Of a stretch of DNA of 64,000 bases, positions 1 through 9,042 are shown piece by piece (within the stretch, counting starts at the first letter, position 1; each line of letters opens with the position of its first letter). The translations under genes were made by a program, and so were the position numbers. Source of the DNA: Torymus aiolomorphi (lineage: Eukaryota; Arthropoda; Insecta; Hymenoptera; Torymidae); the NCBI GenBank assembly GCA_036365515.1, contig CM070873.1:74240529-74304528 (forward strand). Direction: 5' to 3'. The notes below the pieces were generated by a model, which did not search any database, was not told where the DNA came from, and saw only the letters and a program-made list of their open reading frames with translations.

Positions 1-170
1 TTTCACTCCCTTCTGCTGTAGCGTGTCCATGCTCAGGATAATCTCGTGACCGAGGCGATGCATAGTCAGGAAGATGCATGCTATTTCTCTTCCGGCGATC
101 TAGCAGGAGCCGGTTACGCTGTTCTCGAGCTGGGATTCAGTATTGCCGGCCATCATGGCTACAACTTGCG

Positions 171-1394
171 TCAACCAAGGCGTTGAACACCTGGCCATTT
201 ATGTTGAGTGGAAGGTAGCGGCGGGGATCGGTTGCTCCTAGGCTCGAACTCCGGCCGCTTGTGAGTCGAACTGGCCGTCGTTTCCCGCTGGCAAGCCATG
301 GCAGTCCTTTGTAAAGACTCCGTCTTTACCACACACCGAGCAGAATAAGCGAGATGCGTTTCGACACTCGCGGCGAGTGTGCCCCGCTGTTTACAGCGCC
401 AGCAGTGCTCTCGTTGGTTGTAACGTGCGGGTTCTCCTGCTGCCATGACCGGGCTTACGTTGTTGATCGGCAGAATAGGCCTTTGTTCCTTGCGGACTTC
501 TTGGAAGATGGACTCGTGTTCCTCCACGAGTTGCACCTGGCTGGCGACGTCTTGCACTTGGGAGCGACGTATGTGCAGTCGGTACTCTGGACGCATCCCG
601 TAGTAAAGGTTGTCTATCTGTTCGTCTCTGGCGTAACCTCCGCGGCGTCTCATCAAGGTCTGCAAGGCTGTGACGTAGGCGTGGATTGATTCCTGGAGCT
701 TCTGTACTCGTTCCGCTACATGGCGGCTCAGGAGTCGTCGTTCGGATGGAGCCAGGTAAAATCCACGGAGTTTTTCTTCGAAGTCGGCCCATGTTCTGCA
801 CTGACTGGCCACGTTGCGATACCACTGGAGGGCATCTCCTCGGAGATGTTCTGGCAGGCCCTGTAGCAGCTGTCCTTCGCTAACTCCGTACGAGAGTCTG
901 AGTTCCTCTACTCTCTCGAGGAAGGAATAGACATCTTTTCCTTCGAAGTGGCAGTTCCACTTCCTCATCTGATCCACTACTCGTCGTTCGTCGTTCATCG
1001 GACCGAATTCCGATATGTATGATGGAGCAAAGCCTTCTCGACTCGCTGTCGGGGTGGACGTACCTGGTTGAACTTGGTAGTTTGTCGGCGGGTGAGTGGC
1101 TGGTTTCCTTTGTCCGTCATTTATCGCGTCGGTAGGCGTGACTTGATTGGTTTCTGTCGATAGCGGTGGAATCACGTGCTTCCGGCCCATCTCCTGGTCT
1201 TGAGTCTTATCCAGCTCTTCGTCGTAGTCCGTCGGATCGGCGGGCTTGTCCTGAAAGTCGGCATCATGGGCTCGAACGTACTCGACAAGGAGTTGTCTAA
1301 GTACAGATACTGCGCCTTGTATTTCACACCGATACCTGGTAAGCTCGGCGATGAGTTCTTCTTTCTTCAATGCGTAGACCCAAGAGACTGGCAT
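171..1394 (-). pseudogene. Retrotransposon gag-like gene, frameshifted in the zinc knuckle
   Basis: The reading frame begins at an ATG (protein start MPVSWVYALKK), about 310 bases after the primer-binding site. The N-terminal ~130 residues are low-complexity and polar. Residues ~150-300 look like the alpha-helical capsid (Retrotrans_gag) domain, with the pattern DVYSFLERVEEL, LRGDALQWYR, WADFEEKLRGFY. A zinc knuckle starts at CWRC (about position 405). It loses its H-x4-C half in this frame, but a one-base shift near 385 would restore C-x2-C-x4-H-x4-C spacing and a second, H-less C-x2-C-x9-C knuckle behind it. The gene is therefore inactivated by a small indel at the knuckle. Gag packages element RNA into particles. 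An intact protein of this type would be about 400-450 residues, so little beyond the indel is missing. Confidence 0.75.
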
Positions 1395-1704
1395 GGTATA
1401 GCCGGTTGACCTTCAACGAGCTTACAAACACAACTTACTTACTAGTCTTATTTGTTAAACTTAAATCTAACTTGTACAGACAGTTAATATTTCAGCTGGT
1501 AGGATAAGGTAATTTCTATTTTATTTTACGGCAGTTGTTATCTTACACATTGCGTTTACAATAATTTCGCTACTAATAGCTGTGACAACGAGTATTCTTT
1601 ATTTTACAAAATAGTAAGCCAATAATCTAACAAAGATCACAATAGTACTAGGTCGTGTGTTTCGTGCTACTCGAAGCAGTTAAGTGCGTTTTCTGAAATA
1701 AACG

Positions 1705-1722
1705 GTCCCTGTTCGGGCGCCG
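1705..1722 (-). promoter_or_regulatory. Primer-binding site, tRNA-Lys type
   Basis: On the minus strand the 18 bases are CGGCGCCCGAACAGGGAC. Except for the first base (C for T), they are complementary to the 3' end of animal tRNA-Lys (GTCCCTGTTCGGGCGCCA). The site directly abuts the LTR end TACA, as expected for priming of minus-strand DNA synthesis. This fixes the left LTR edge at 1723. Confidence 0.85.
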
Positions 1723-2197
1723 TGTAAGGGTATGTCTCCGCCCCCTGCCGGCTGCTTCTCGAGATTACCAATATTCGAAGGTGGGGGTTTGAGAGGATTT
1801 AGGTGGAATACAATGATAAAACATTAGTTCATATAAGTGGAACAAAATATAATGATTTATTTAATAAATTTTATGAAGACATAACAAGAAAGGATTAACT
1901 AATTATTAATAACAACAAAAAGAACGCATCTAGTTGTTCAGGCTCCTGCCACGCCATGGTTTAAGCCATCTGAAACAGAAATCCTCAAAACGCACTTACT
2001 TCGGAGTACAATTTGAGTCGCACGCTGACTCCCTCTCGCGGCGTGTGATTTTTCCAACGAATGGTATCGAACGCATGGTAGTGTCAAGTTGCGATCAGGA
2101 CATCGTCGAGATGATCGGTCTTCGTAGCTAAAGTGCGTCGGTGACAAGTTTGTTCTGTGTTCCATCATCTAGAAGCGTGACGGTTATTCGCCTCGAC

Positions 2198-2926
2198 ACG
2201 TGTGTGCACGAGGCCAAGGCGAGGGTTCCCCCAGGAGTCAGTTCGTTCCTGCCCCGTGTGTGCACGATGGTAGGGAAGCTGCTGATTTCGACGTTCCGCT
2301 GTTTACGGCCGTGACAAGCACTCACCTAGACACGTGTGTGCACGAGGCCTAGGTGAGTCTTGATTCGGAGGTTCGTCTGTTGCTGTCTCGTGTGTGCACA
2401 TTGGCAGGGACAGCTCGAGTTCCGGCGTTCCCTAATCTGTTCAATCGAGGTATCTCGTATTCCCCCAGGGTCGTGTATGCACGTGCCCTGGTGGAACTTC
2501 GGTGGGCCAAGTCTATCCTGGCCTGCCTCGTCTGTGCACGACAGCAGGAACAGATTAGTCCCGGATCTCTATTATTCCGTCATTCCGGTCCTCTACAGAA
2601 CCTCTAGGTACACGTGTGTGCACGTTGCTCCTGGTGTTCATGTTCCTGGAATTGCTCTGACCCTAACGACGTGTGTGCACGACGGTAGAAGCTGAGGCAT
2701 GTCCGGAGACAACTGGCGAGTCTAGGTCGGTCGGTTAGCTCGTTGTTGTTGAAAGCGTGCTCTAGTCTAGGTGCCGGATAGTTTATGGCGGAGAGGATCG
2801 ATGTTTGGTCCGGACGGGCTGATACTAGGATCGACGTGGGTGACCGATCAATTCGCGCACTTGGAAGTAGTGCCTTAAGGAAATTGCGAGAACGGGGTTT
2901 TCTGGAGTCTAGCCTGTGTGTGCACA
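2198..2926. repeat. Nine spaced copies of CGTGTGTGCACG within the LTR
   Basis: Copies or near copies of CGTGTGTGCACG, with a palindromic GTGCAC core, occur at about 2199, 2255, 2333, 2389, 2472, 2529, 2613, 2670 and 2915, mostly 55-85 bases apart. Flanking sequence is only weakly conserved, so selection or recent amplification on the motif itself is possible. They could be transcription-factor or RNA-binding sites of the element. Confidence 0.7.
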
Positions 2927-3009
2927 GTGCTAGCGGATTGATTAGAGGATTATACCGATTACCGGGAGAACGGTCGGTAAAGATCTGTCTCACAATCGGG
3001 TGAGCATGG

Positions 3010-3017
3010 CTTATATA
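3010..3017 (-). promoter_or_regulatory. TATA box of the left LTR
   Basis: The minus strand reads TATATAAG, a canonical TATA box, about 150 bases inside the inferred outer LTR edge. This is the usual distance of a promoter from the start of U3. Confidence 0.5.
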
Positions 3018-3228
3018 GGCTGAATTTCCCGCACAAACTGTGCGCGTTGCTGAGCGGCGGGCTCGTCGCAGCTGCGCGCGTCGATAAGGTGGCGTGATCA
3101 GCGGGGTTGCGGGAGCGTGTCGGCGCGCTAGTGAAGCGGCGTGAGCGCCCGTGCGCAAGTACATTACTAGTCTGCCTGACGGGCAGTGTGCCCGCGCATA
3201 ACTAACCTAAACTGGCCGCGATGACTTA

Positions 3229-3254
3229 GCAACGAGGAGTGGTAGCCTCGTTGC
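3229..3254. other. Perfect 9-bp-arm inverted repeat
   Basis: GCAACGAGG (3229-3237) and CCTCGTTGC (3246-3254) are perfectly complementary around an 8-base loop, just outside the left LTR. It may be a structural end of another repeat. Apart from it, I see nothing codable in 3164-3500. Confidence 0.6.
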
Positions 3255-3529
3255 AATTTTTTAAAGTGATTTTATTAGCATTTCCATGAGCTATGCTCGT
3301 TTAAAAACTAGATCAAAATTATACAAATACAGATTCCTACTTACCGGCATTGCGGTTTTTATTTAATTGAAGAATTTCTAAGTATTTTTTTGGAAAAACA
3401 GTATTGTCAGGCGCTCCGTTTATGTAAATACTATACTCTAAAAAATTTTTGAGTAATTCTATTAGTATTCAAAAATTATGTCGGTATTTCACACGACCTT
3501 AAACCAATTTTTCTTTTCTCTAATTTGCG

Positions 3530-3660
3530 AACAAAAATAACCGAAATTTCGTTCCAAAAATTTTTTAAGGTGCCTTTGGTATTTGGACTTAAAACTGCGT
3601 AGGATGGTAGATTATTACATTGCGCAGGGCAACTATCTCCTTATAAGACAAAATTCGATA
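3530..3660 (+). repeat. Dispersed repeat, direct copy at 13815-13930
   Basis: The segment with CGAAATTTCGTTCCAAAAA, then GTAGATTATTACATTGCGCAGGG, matches 13815-13930 in the same orientation, base for base over many short runs. The 8690-8718 flank is an inverted copy of the first part. It is AT-rich with no coding potential and belongs to the AC-repeat-associated family of this window. The rest of 3661-3959 is AT-rich with nothing recognisable. Confidence 0.6.
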
Positions 3661-3959
3661 TATTTATTATGATAATATAGAATTTGCCGTGTTCTCTCTG
3701 TAAAACAGAGTACATGAGTACTACACCCGCTTAAGCCAGCTTTACTCCAGTAATCGTTGGACATACAGAACTCATTTTTTCATTTTTCAATTTTTTTCTC
3801 AGAAACTACTTGACAGAATGGATTCAAATCTTTACATATTATAGCGATTTATATGCTGCATTATGATAATATTTTTCAAAGAAATTGAACTTTTAATTTG
3901 GAAGTTTTAAGCTTTTTAATAAAACGCGTTTTTGTTAATAACAAAAGAACATAATAGGT

Positions 3960-4447
3960 AATGCTGTCCATCCGATTAAAATATCTCCATCCTATCATTA
4001 AAAAAAAGGAATAATCAATTTTGCAAAATTCGAAAATTCGAAATAAAACAAATACGTATCAGCGAATCAAAAAATGGATTTTTTCCGAATTTGCAAAAAA
4101 AACAAAAAAAAAAATGAGGCCTATCCGGTTGAAATAGACCCTGAATTAAAACGGCACACACACACACCTGCACATACACACGTACACACGCACACACACA
4201 TACACACATACACACATACACACACATACACAACACACGCACGCACACGCATACACACACACACACACCCACACACATATACGCACGCACGCACACAAAC
4301 GCACGCTCACACACACATTTACGCACGCACGCATGCACACGCACGCACGCACACACACATACGCCCACGCACACACACATACACGCATGCACGCACGCAC
4401 TCACACACACGCACGCACACATGCACACGCGCACACACACACGCACA
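3960..4447 (+). repeat. AC-tailed repeat and (AC/ACGC)n microsatellite
   Basis: Positions 3960-4150 (ATGCTGTCCATCCGA through GTTGAAATAGACC) match 30265-30470 in the same orientation. Both copies run straight into long ACAC/ACGC tracts (here 4153-4447). The tract is the immediate left flank of the R1-like LINE and its truncated partner. The apparent histidine/threonine or cysteine/valine reading frames here are simple-repeat translations, not genes. Confidence 0.7.
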
Positions 4448-4451
4448 CATA

Positions 4452-4558
4452 CTGTATCGAGTTGCTAGTCTCGTAAGAGGCGCCTCCCCAGGCGGCTGAT
4501 TGGGGAAAGCTCGTCAGATATGTAGGGCACCGGGGAAATAAAATACCCGGGGTGGACC
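4452..4558 (+). mobile_element. Isolated 5' end fragment of the R1-like LINE
   Basis: About 107 bases, starting TGTATCGAGTTGCTAGT and including AGGCGCCTCCCCAGG and GGGGAAAGCTCGTCAG. They are repeated at 4612-4722 at the start of the long LINE copy. This fragment is bordered on both sides by AC repeats (4153-4447 and 4560-4608), so it looks like a separate insertion or an internally deleted copy in the same microsatellite. It ends in a hairpin, ACCGGG and CCCGGGGT around a loop containing AATAAA. Confidence 0.6.
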
Positions 4559-4737
4559 AAAACACACATACACACCTACACATACACACCCAGATACTTA
4601 CACACACACACTCTGTGTCGAGTTACTAGTATCGCATTAGGCGCCTCCCCAGGTGACGGACAGGGGAAAGCTCGTCAGCGATATGAAGGGTACCAGGAAA
4701 TAAAATACCCGGAGTATACCCGAAATAAAACCAAAAA

Positions 4738-5890
4738 TGAGTGATAAGTTCACGGAATTCATTATCAATGGGGATAACCCGGGCAACGGGGTGGTTTCGA
4801 TCGTGGTATAGTAGACCCGATGGCCACTGCTGGTCTCCAATTCAGATATGGAGGAGGCCAATAGAGTACTCGACACCTGGAAAACCATTCAGGGAGCAGA
4901 GTCAAAGGAAGATGAGATACTTGGAAAGATTGAGGTGAATGTAGATAAGATGGGCTCAGTGGCCTGTGAGGCATGTAACATCCACGAGTGCGTCAAAGAG
5001 GATCGGTAGAAAGTAATGCCCTTGATCAAGTCGACCTTCAAGCTATCACTGCTGAATAAAAATTGAAATCCACAGTGCTCAGATGCCTCGGTACAGACAA
5101 CAGTACCGGAGGGAAAGGGAAAGGATAGGTCGCCCTCATCCATACTAACAATCGAGAGGGGAAGAGGAGACAAAGGAGCGATCATGCAGTTCCAGTTCCA
5201 GAGGGCTGCAGGGGTAAACCCAAACTCCACAATATCTCCGCCGCTGACGCCAGGAGCTAGCGCTAATGCGGAAATCAACTGGGAGGTCTGCACAAAAAGA
5301 AGCAGGAGGAAAAAGCGCAAGAACGAGATGAAGAATGCTGTGAGAACGAGAGCGAAACCAGAGACAATACTGGTTAGGAGAAAGGGTCCAAATGTGACTT
5401 TCGCCAAAGTTCTCAAGCCAATGAAGGACAGACTGGGCAAGTCGCCGAAAATGTCAACAAAATCAGGCAAAACAAGACTGGAGACGTATTAGGATAGCTG
5501 CAGAGAGGCAACAACACCAAGAACATTAAAAACGTAGTCGCAACAGTGATCGGTTCGGAAGTTGCAGTATTGCAGCTCTCACAAGAAGTAGCACTCGACA
5601 TCATCAAGAGCGGGAAGGTAAGGATCGGCTGGGTTATTGCAAGAATACGAGAAAAGATCTCGGTCCCGAGGTGTTTCAAATGTTTAGCTTTTGGGCATCT
5701 CTCACACAATTTCAACAAAGGGAACAATGTGACAAAGCCATGCGTCCTATGCGGGGCCACAGACCACCTTGTTACGACCTGCAAGAACGAACCAAAGTGC
5801 ACCCAGTGCGAGGCGACAGGAGCCGACCATAGACATCGGTCTGGAAACGCAATGCACAGCCCTAACGAAGACGAAGGAAAGGAGAATTAG
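4738..5890 (+). pseudogene. LINE ORF1 (gag-like) remnant with CCHC zinc knuckles
   Basis: An ATG at 4738 opens a frame (MSDKFTEFIINGDNPGNG) that stops after about 24 codons. Decayed coding sequence continues through several frame changes. Recognisable pieces are a basic segment at 5184-5492 (KRSRRKKRKNEMKNA) and, at 5546-5890, three knuckle-like units: CFKCLAFGHLSHNF (last cysteine lost), CVLCGATDHLVTTC (intact C-x2-C-x4-H-x4-C) and CTQCEATGADHRHRS (last cysteine lost). R1-type ORF1 proteins bind element RNA through such triplets. About 380 residues would fit between the start and 5890. It is followed at once by ORF2. Confidence 0.75.
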
Positions 5891-5902
5891 GAAAGAAAAT
5901 GG

Positions 5903-6360
5903 CTATGTTTATACAAATAATCTTATATCGGACTCAAGCCGCGCAAGACTTACTCTACTAAATGGCTAAAGATCAGAAAGCTACTATTTTGCTCATCTCC
6001 GAACAATACAGAAACCCGGACAACAGTAGCTGGCACTCAGTCCATGTATTACCTGGGGCCAACATACAGGTAAACTCAGTAGGGAGAGGAAATGGATATA
6101 TAAGATGCGTAATGGATGGTACTGCAGTTTATAGTTGCTACTACTCGTCAAACGCGTCGATTGAGACGCTTCAGGCAGACTTGGACGACAAGCGATCATC
6201 GATATGTTTGCTTCGGGTTAAAGAGCCGAAAACGTAATACCATGCGAGACAAACCCAGAGGATGGACTGTCAAGAAATTTGACCGGGTTGTCTTTGCAGA
6301 ATGCATCTCGGGAACACCAGGACTGGGCAAGACCGGAACAACGGATGTTCTGATGTGACT
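5903..6360 (+). pseudogene. LINE ORF2 N-terminus: APE-type endonuclease remnant
   Basis: The frame opens at ATG 5903 (MFIQIILYRTQAAQDLLY), hits a stop before 5962 and continues in the same frame as MAKDQKATILLISEQYR. The pattern, an IQ-N-like strand, AAQDLL, then LLISEQYR, is that of the first beta strand and catalytic glutamate region of R1-clade endonucleases, which nick the genomic target. Later endonuclease motifs are scattered over two frames up to about 6360. Between 6360 and 6868 only decayed coding sequence with acidic low-complexity (EEEEEEDR) is visible. Confidence 0.65.
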
Positions 6361-6867
6361 TTACACAACTGAAATGAGCCGCGCGTGTGATGCATCCATG
6401 CCTCAGAAAAGACAGTACAGGAATGAAAGGCCTGCTTTCTGGCGGAACTCAGAAATCTTAGCACTGAGGAACTGCTGTAAAAAACAACGGAGGAAAGCTC
6501 AAAGAGCGCGGAAAAGAAAACGCCCCCAAGAAGAAGAAGAAGAAGAGGATAGGTACAAGGACGCTAGAAAGTCGCTTTGAAGCGCCATCAAGCTAAGTAA
6601 GAGGCAATGCTGGAAAGCCCTGTGCGCCAATGTCGATCGGGTCCCATGGGGTACGCCCTATCCGCTAGAGATACGGAAGGTCCAGACGAGTCAAGGATTG
6701 GCTGCACCAACAGATGTACCGACTGTACTCAAGATTGCAGAAGTGCTCTTCCCAAAAGGGGCGCCTAGAGAGAGCTATTCGAGCAATGTTGCACTAGAGA
6801 TACGTCTGTTCCAGATAAGCGAACTAAAACTGGCTGCAAAGATGCTGGAATCCGGAAAGTTCTGAAA

Positions 6868-7923
6868 GTGACTATTCGGGAAAAACTTCAACTCATCCTG
6901 GACCTATTCAACACGTATCTGGAAAGAGGTCATTTTCTGAAACAATGGAAATGCCAAAAACTGGTCCTCATACCGAAGGGCAAAAACGAGGATTCCAAGG
7001 CACTATCCGCTTGGAGGCCGTTACGCATGCTCGACTCTACAGGCAAGCTATATGAGAGAATGATTCTTAACCGCATGCAGAGCAGACTGGATGATCCAGA
7101 GAACGAAAGGCTCTCGGAGATGCTATACGAGTACGAATTCCGTGCAGGACGGAGCACTTTGCACTCGGTGGCAGGAAGTGCAGAATATAATAGACAAAGC
7201 ATTCTTCGTGAAACCGGAGTCGAGAGGCTTCTGTGCCGTGGTAACACTAACTGGGAACATATATATCAAGCCCTTAACAGGAGACGCCCTGTATATCTAA
7301 TGAGTATCGCTAGCAGCTACCTAGAGGCCAGGACGCTAATGGTGGAAATAGACGGCGGCACCTCAGAAGTCAAAATCACTGCAGGGGTCGCTCTGGCATC
7401 GGTATGTGGCCTTACCGTATGGAACATACATTACGACGGGTTGCTGCGGCACAAACTACCTAAAGACGTAGTTCTCGTAGGATACGCGGATACCGTGGTC
7501 ATGGTGGCAGTAGCTGCAAATATAGAAGATCTAGAGTGGAATTGCAACGAGACTCTAGAAATAGTTAGCCGCTGAATGAAAGCCCACGGCCTCAAATTAG
7601 CCCAGGACAAGAGGGAAGCTGTTCTTGTAACAAAGAAAAGAAAGTTCAAGCATCCCAAACTCGAACTAGATGGTCATACGGTACAGTTCCAGGATAGCAT
7701 GCGGCACCTGGGCTTATGTATCGAAAGGCACTGGAACTTCAAAGACCACATCAGACGAACATCGGCTAAAGCAGGGAATATAAGCTCAGCGCTACAACAG
7801 CTGATGCCCAATTTGGGAGGACCGAAACAAGGCCTTCCAGCATTTCTGGCAACTGTGCTGCACTCGGTGCTACTCCATGGCATGACTCTGTGGGGTGTCC
7901 ATGCGCAGACAGCGCAGTCATGA
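6868..7923 (+). pseudogene. LINE ORF2 reverse transcriptase domain, active site altered
   Basis: Two abutting frames (6868-7575 and 7576-7923) are one frame split by a stop at 7573-7575. Motifs in order are KCQKLVLIPKG, WRPLRMLDSTGKLYERMI, FRAGRSTLHSV, YLMSIASSYLEART, GVALASV and YADTVVMV, then the thumb GLKLAQDKREAVLVTKKR and LHSVLLHGMTLWG. These are the RT blocks of R1-clade LINEs, which copy element RNA at the nicked target. The catalytic YADD is YADT here, so one of the two metal-binding aspartates is lost. The stretch between FRAG and GVALAS is scrambled by frameshifts. Confidence 0.85.
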
Positions 7924-8193
7924 AGAATGTGGCTCCGGTATAGCGACGAATAGCACTTCGAGTTATTAGCGGATATCGCACCATATTACTGGGCGCAGCC
8001 TTGCTTCTCGCAGCAATAGCACCGATATGGAAAAAACCAACGTATGGGAGAGGCAGCAGCGAGAGGACGAGACGACCACCCTTCCGGATATCAAAAGAGA
8101 AGCCCACGCAGCCCTACTGCAAGAGTGGCAAGGTGAATAGAGCGCATACCCTAAAGGCAGGTGGACACACGCGCTTATTAGGGACGACAAAGA

Positions 8194-8502
8194 GTGAACG
8201 ACCCAAGGACATGGAAGACTCAATTACTGGCTCATGTAGGCACTCACAGTGAACATGGGTGCTCCGGCGCCTCCTCGTATAACTGTAAAAGGCGAAGCAA
8301 TCTAAGCTGCCATAACTGTGGCGCCGAATGGGACGACACGGAACACGCGTTCTTTCACTGCAGAGTCGACATCGAGAAGCGAGCCCAACTACAACTTAGT
8401 TGCAGGCATGTAATCACAAAGAAGATAGAAAAAGAACAGGAGACACAGCGAATGACGAATCCCGTACCCTCGGACGAGAGGAAAGGAAAGACAGATTCGT
8501 GA
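8194..8502 (+). pseudogene. LINE ORF2 C-terminal cysteine-histidine motif
   Basis: The frame contains CHNCGAEWDDTEHAFFHC, a C-x2-C-x8-H-x4-C motif. It is characteristic of the C-terminus of R1-clade ORF2 proteins and thought to aid nucleic-acid binding. It is followed by a charged tail ending at TGA 8500-8502. Sequence between 7924 and 8193 is the decayed link to the RT. The microsatellite begins directly after the stop, so the 3' UTR is absent or very short. Confidence 0.7.
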
Positions 8503-8505
8503 CGA

Positions 8506-8665
8506 GATGTGTGTGTGTGTGCGTGGATGCTTTTGTGTGAGTGCGTGGATGTTTGTGCGTGTATGGATATTCGTGTGTGTGTATATGTGTGTGAATTTAG
8601 TATACAGAACTTATGGGGACCTATAGTCTCTTTCTCCAGAGTTCTCGAATAGGAGGTAAGGGCAG
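8506..8665. repeat. (GT)n tract plus inverted copy of the 19315-19372 unit
   Basis: GT-rich repeats (8506-8594) are followed by TTATGGGGACCTATAGTCTC to GAATAGGAGGTAAG (8618-8660). This is an inverted, ~85% by-eye match of 19315-19372, where it again abuts a CA tract. The microsatellite and this unit travel together in a dispersed family. Confidence 0.6.
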
Positions 8666-9042
8666 CACTGCGCATACATAAGTATGTTCGAAACCTTTGT
8701 TTATTTTTGGAACGAAAATTAAGGTGGAATTCTACCTCATTTTGGGTCAAAAAATCATCTTTTTTTTTTATTGCGAAAATTCATTTTTCAAGTATTGACA
8801 AATCAGAAAACATTCACATATTATTAGTTTTCGAATTATTTTAATGTGAAAAATCGTTTTTAGAAAATGCTTTTATTATTAAAAATAACAAATTTTTGAC
8901 AATTTTAGTACTTAATTGATTCTTGTTTAATTTAAAATTTTATTTATTGGATTCCATGTATGTAAGTAGGCATAGGTACATTATTTTGCTTTGGTATTTG
9001 TACACTTCACATTTTAGAACGACCCAAGTGTTATATTATGTA

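Larger units (their letters stand above)
1..3163 (-). mobile_element. 5' part of LTR retrotransposon (gag side), minus strand
   Basis: Read on the minus strand, the order is LTR (3163 to 1723), primer-binding site (1722-1705), a leader of about 310 bases, then a gag-like gene from 1394 down to 171. Pol would lie beyond the left edge. The LTR start TGTA and end TACA are complementary, as LTR termini should be. The gag fold and zinc knuckle suggest a Ty3/Gypsy-type element. It is not the same insertion as the Gypsy element at the right end of the window: both run on the minus strand, but the LTR sequences differ and the right-hand one shows its 3' half. The right LTR edge (3163) is inferred from the TACA terminus and the TATA position; no target duplication can be checked. 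Confidence 0.75.
1723..3163 (-). repeat. 5' LTR of the left retrotransposon (~1.44 kb)
   Basis: The inner edge is exact (TGTAAGGG on plus, abutting the primer-binding site). The outer edge is inferred at TACA 3160-3163. A minus-strand TATA box at 3010-3017 puts the transcription start near 2980, so most of the LTR would be R/U5 rather than U3. That is unusually long. The transcribed part holds nine copies of a GTGTGTGCACG-like motif. No open reading frame of note is visible. Confidence 0.6.
4612..8509 (+). mobile_element. Degenerate R1-clade non-LTR retrotransposon (LINE)
   Basis: The order is 5' UTR (4612-4737), ORF1 with CCHC knuckles, then ORF2 with APE-type endonuclease, reverse transcriptase and a C-terminal CCHC motif. 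This is the plan of the R1 clade. The left flank is an (AC)n/(ACAY)-rich microsatellite and the right flank (8506-8594) is GT-rich. Some R1-clade families (Waldo, Mino) are known to target AC-type repeats, so this may be one. The right flank has the opposite strand sense to the left, which a single insertion does not explain. Many stops and frameshifts and a changed RT active site show it is dead. No poly(A) tail is seen. Confidence 0.8.

Noticed and set aside
4015..4500. Long open frames of histidine/threonine or cysteine/valine repeats (also near 14375-14631, 19242-19640, 30192-30627, 30748-30933)
   Set aside because: They are translations of AC/GT microsatellites in any frame, with no domain or start context.
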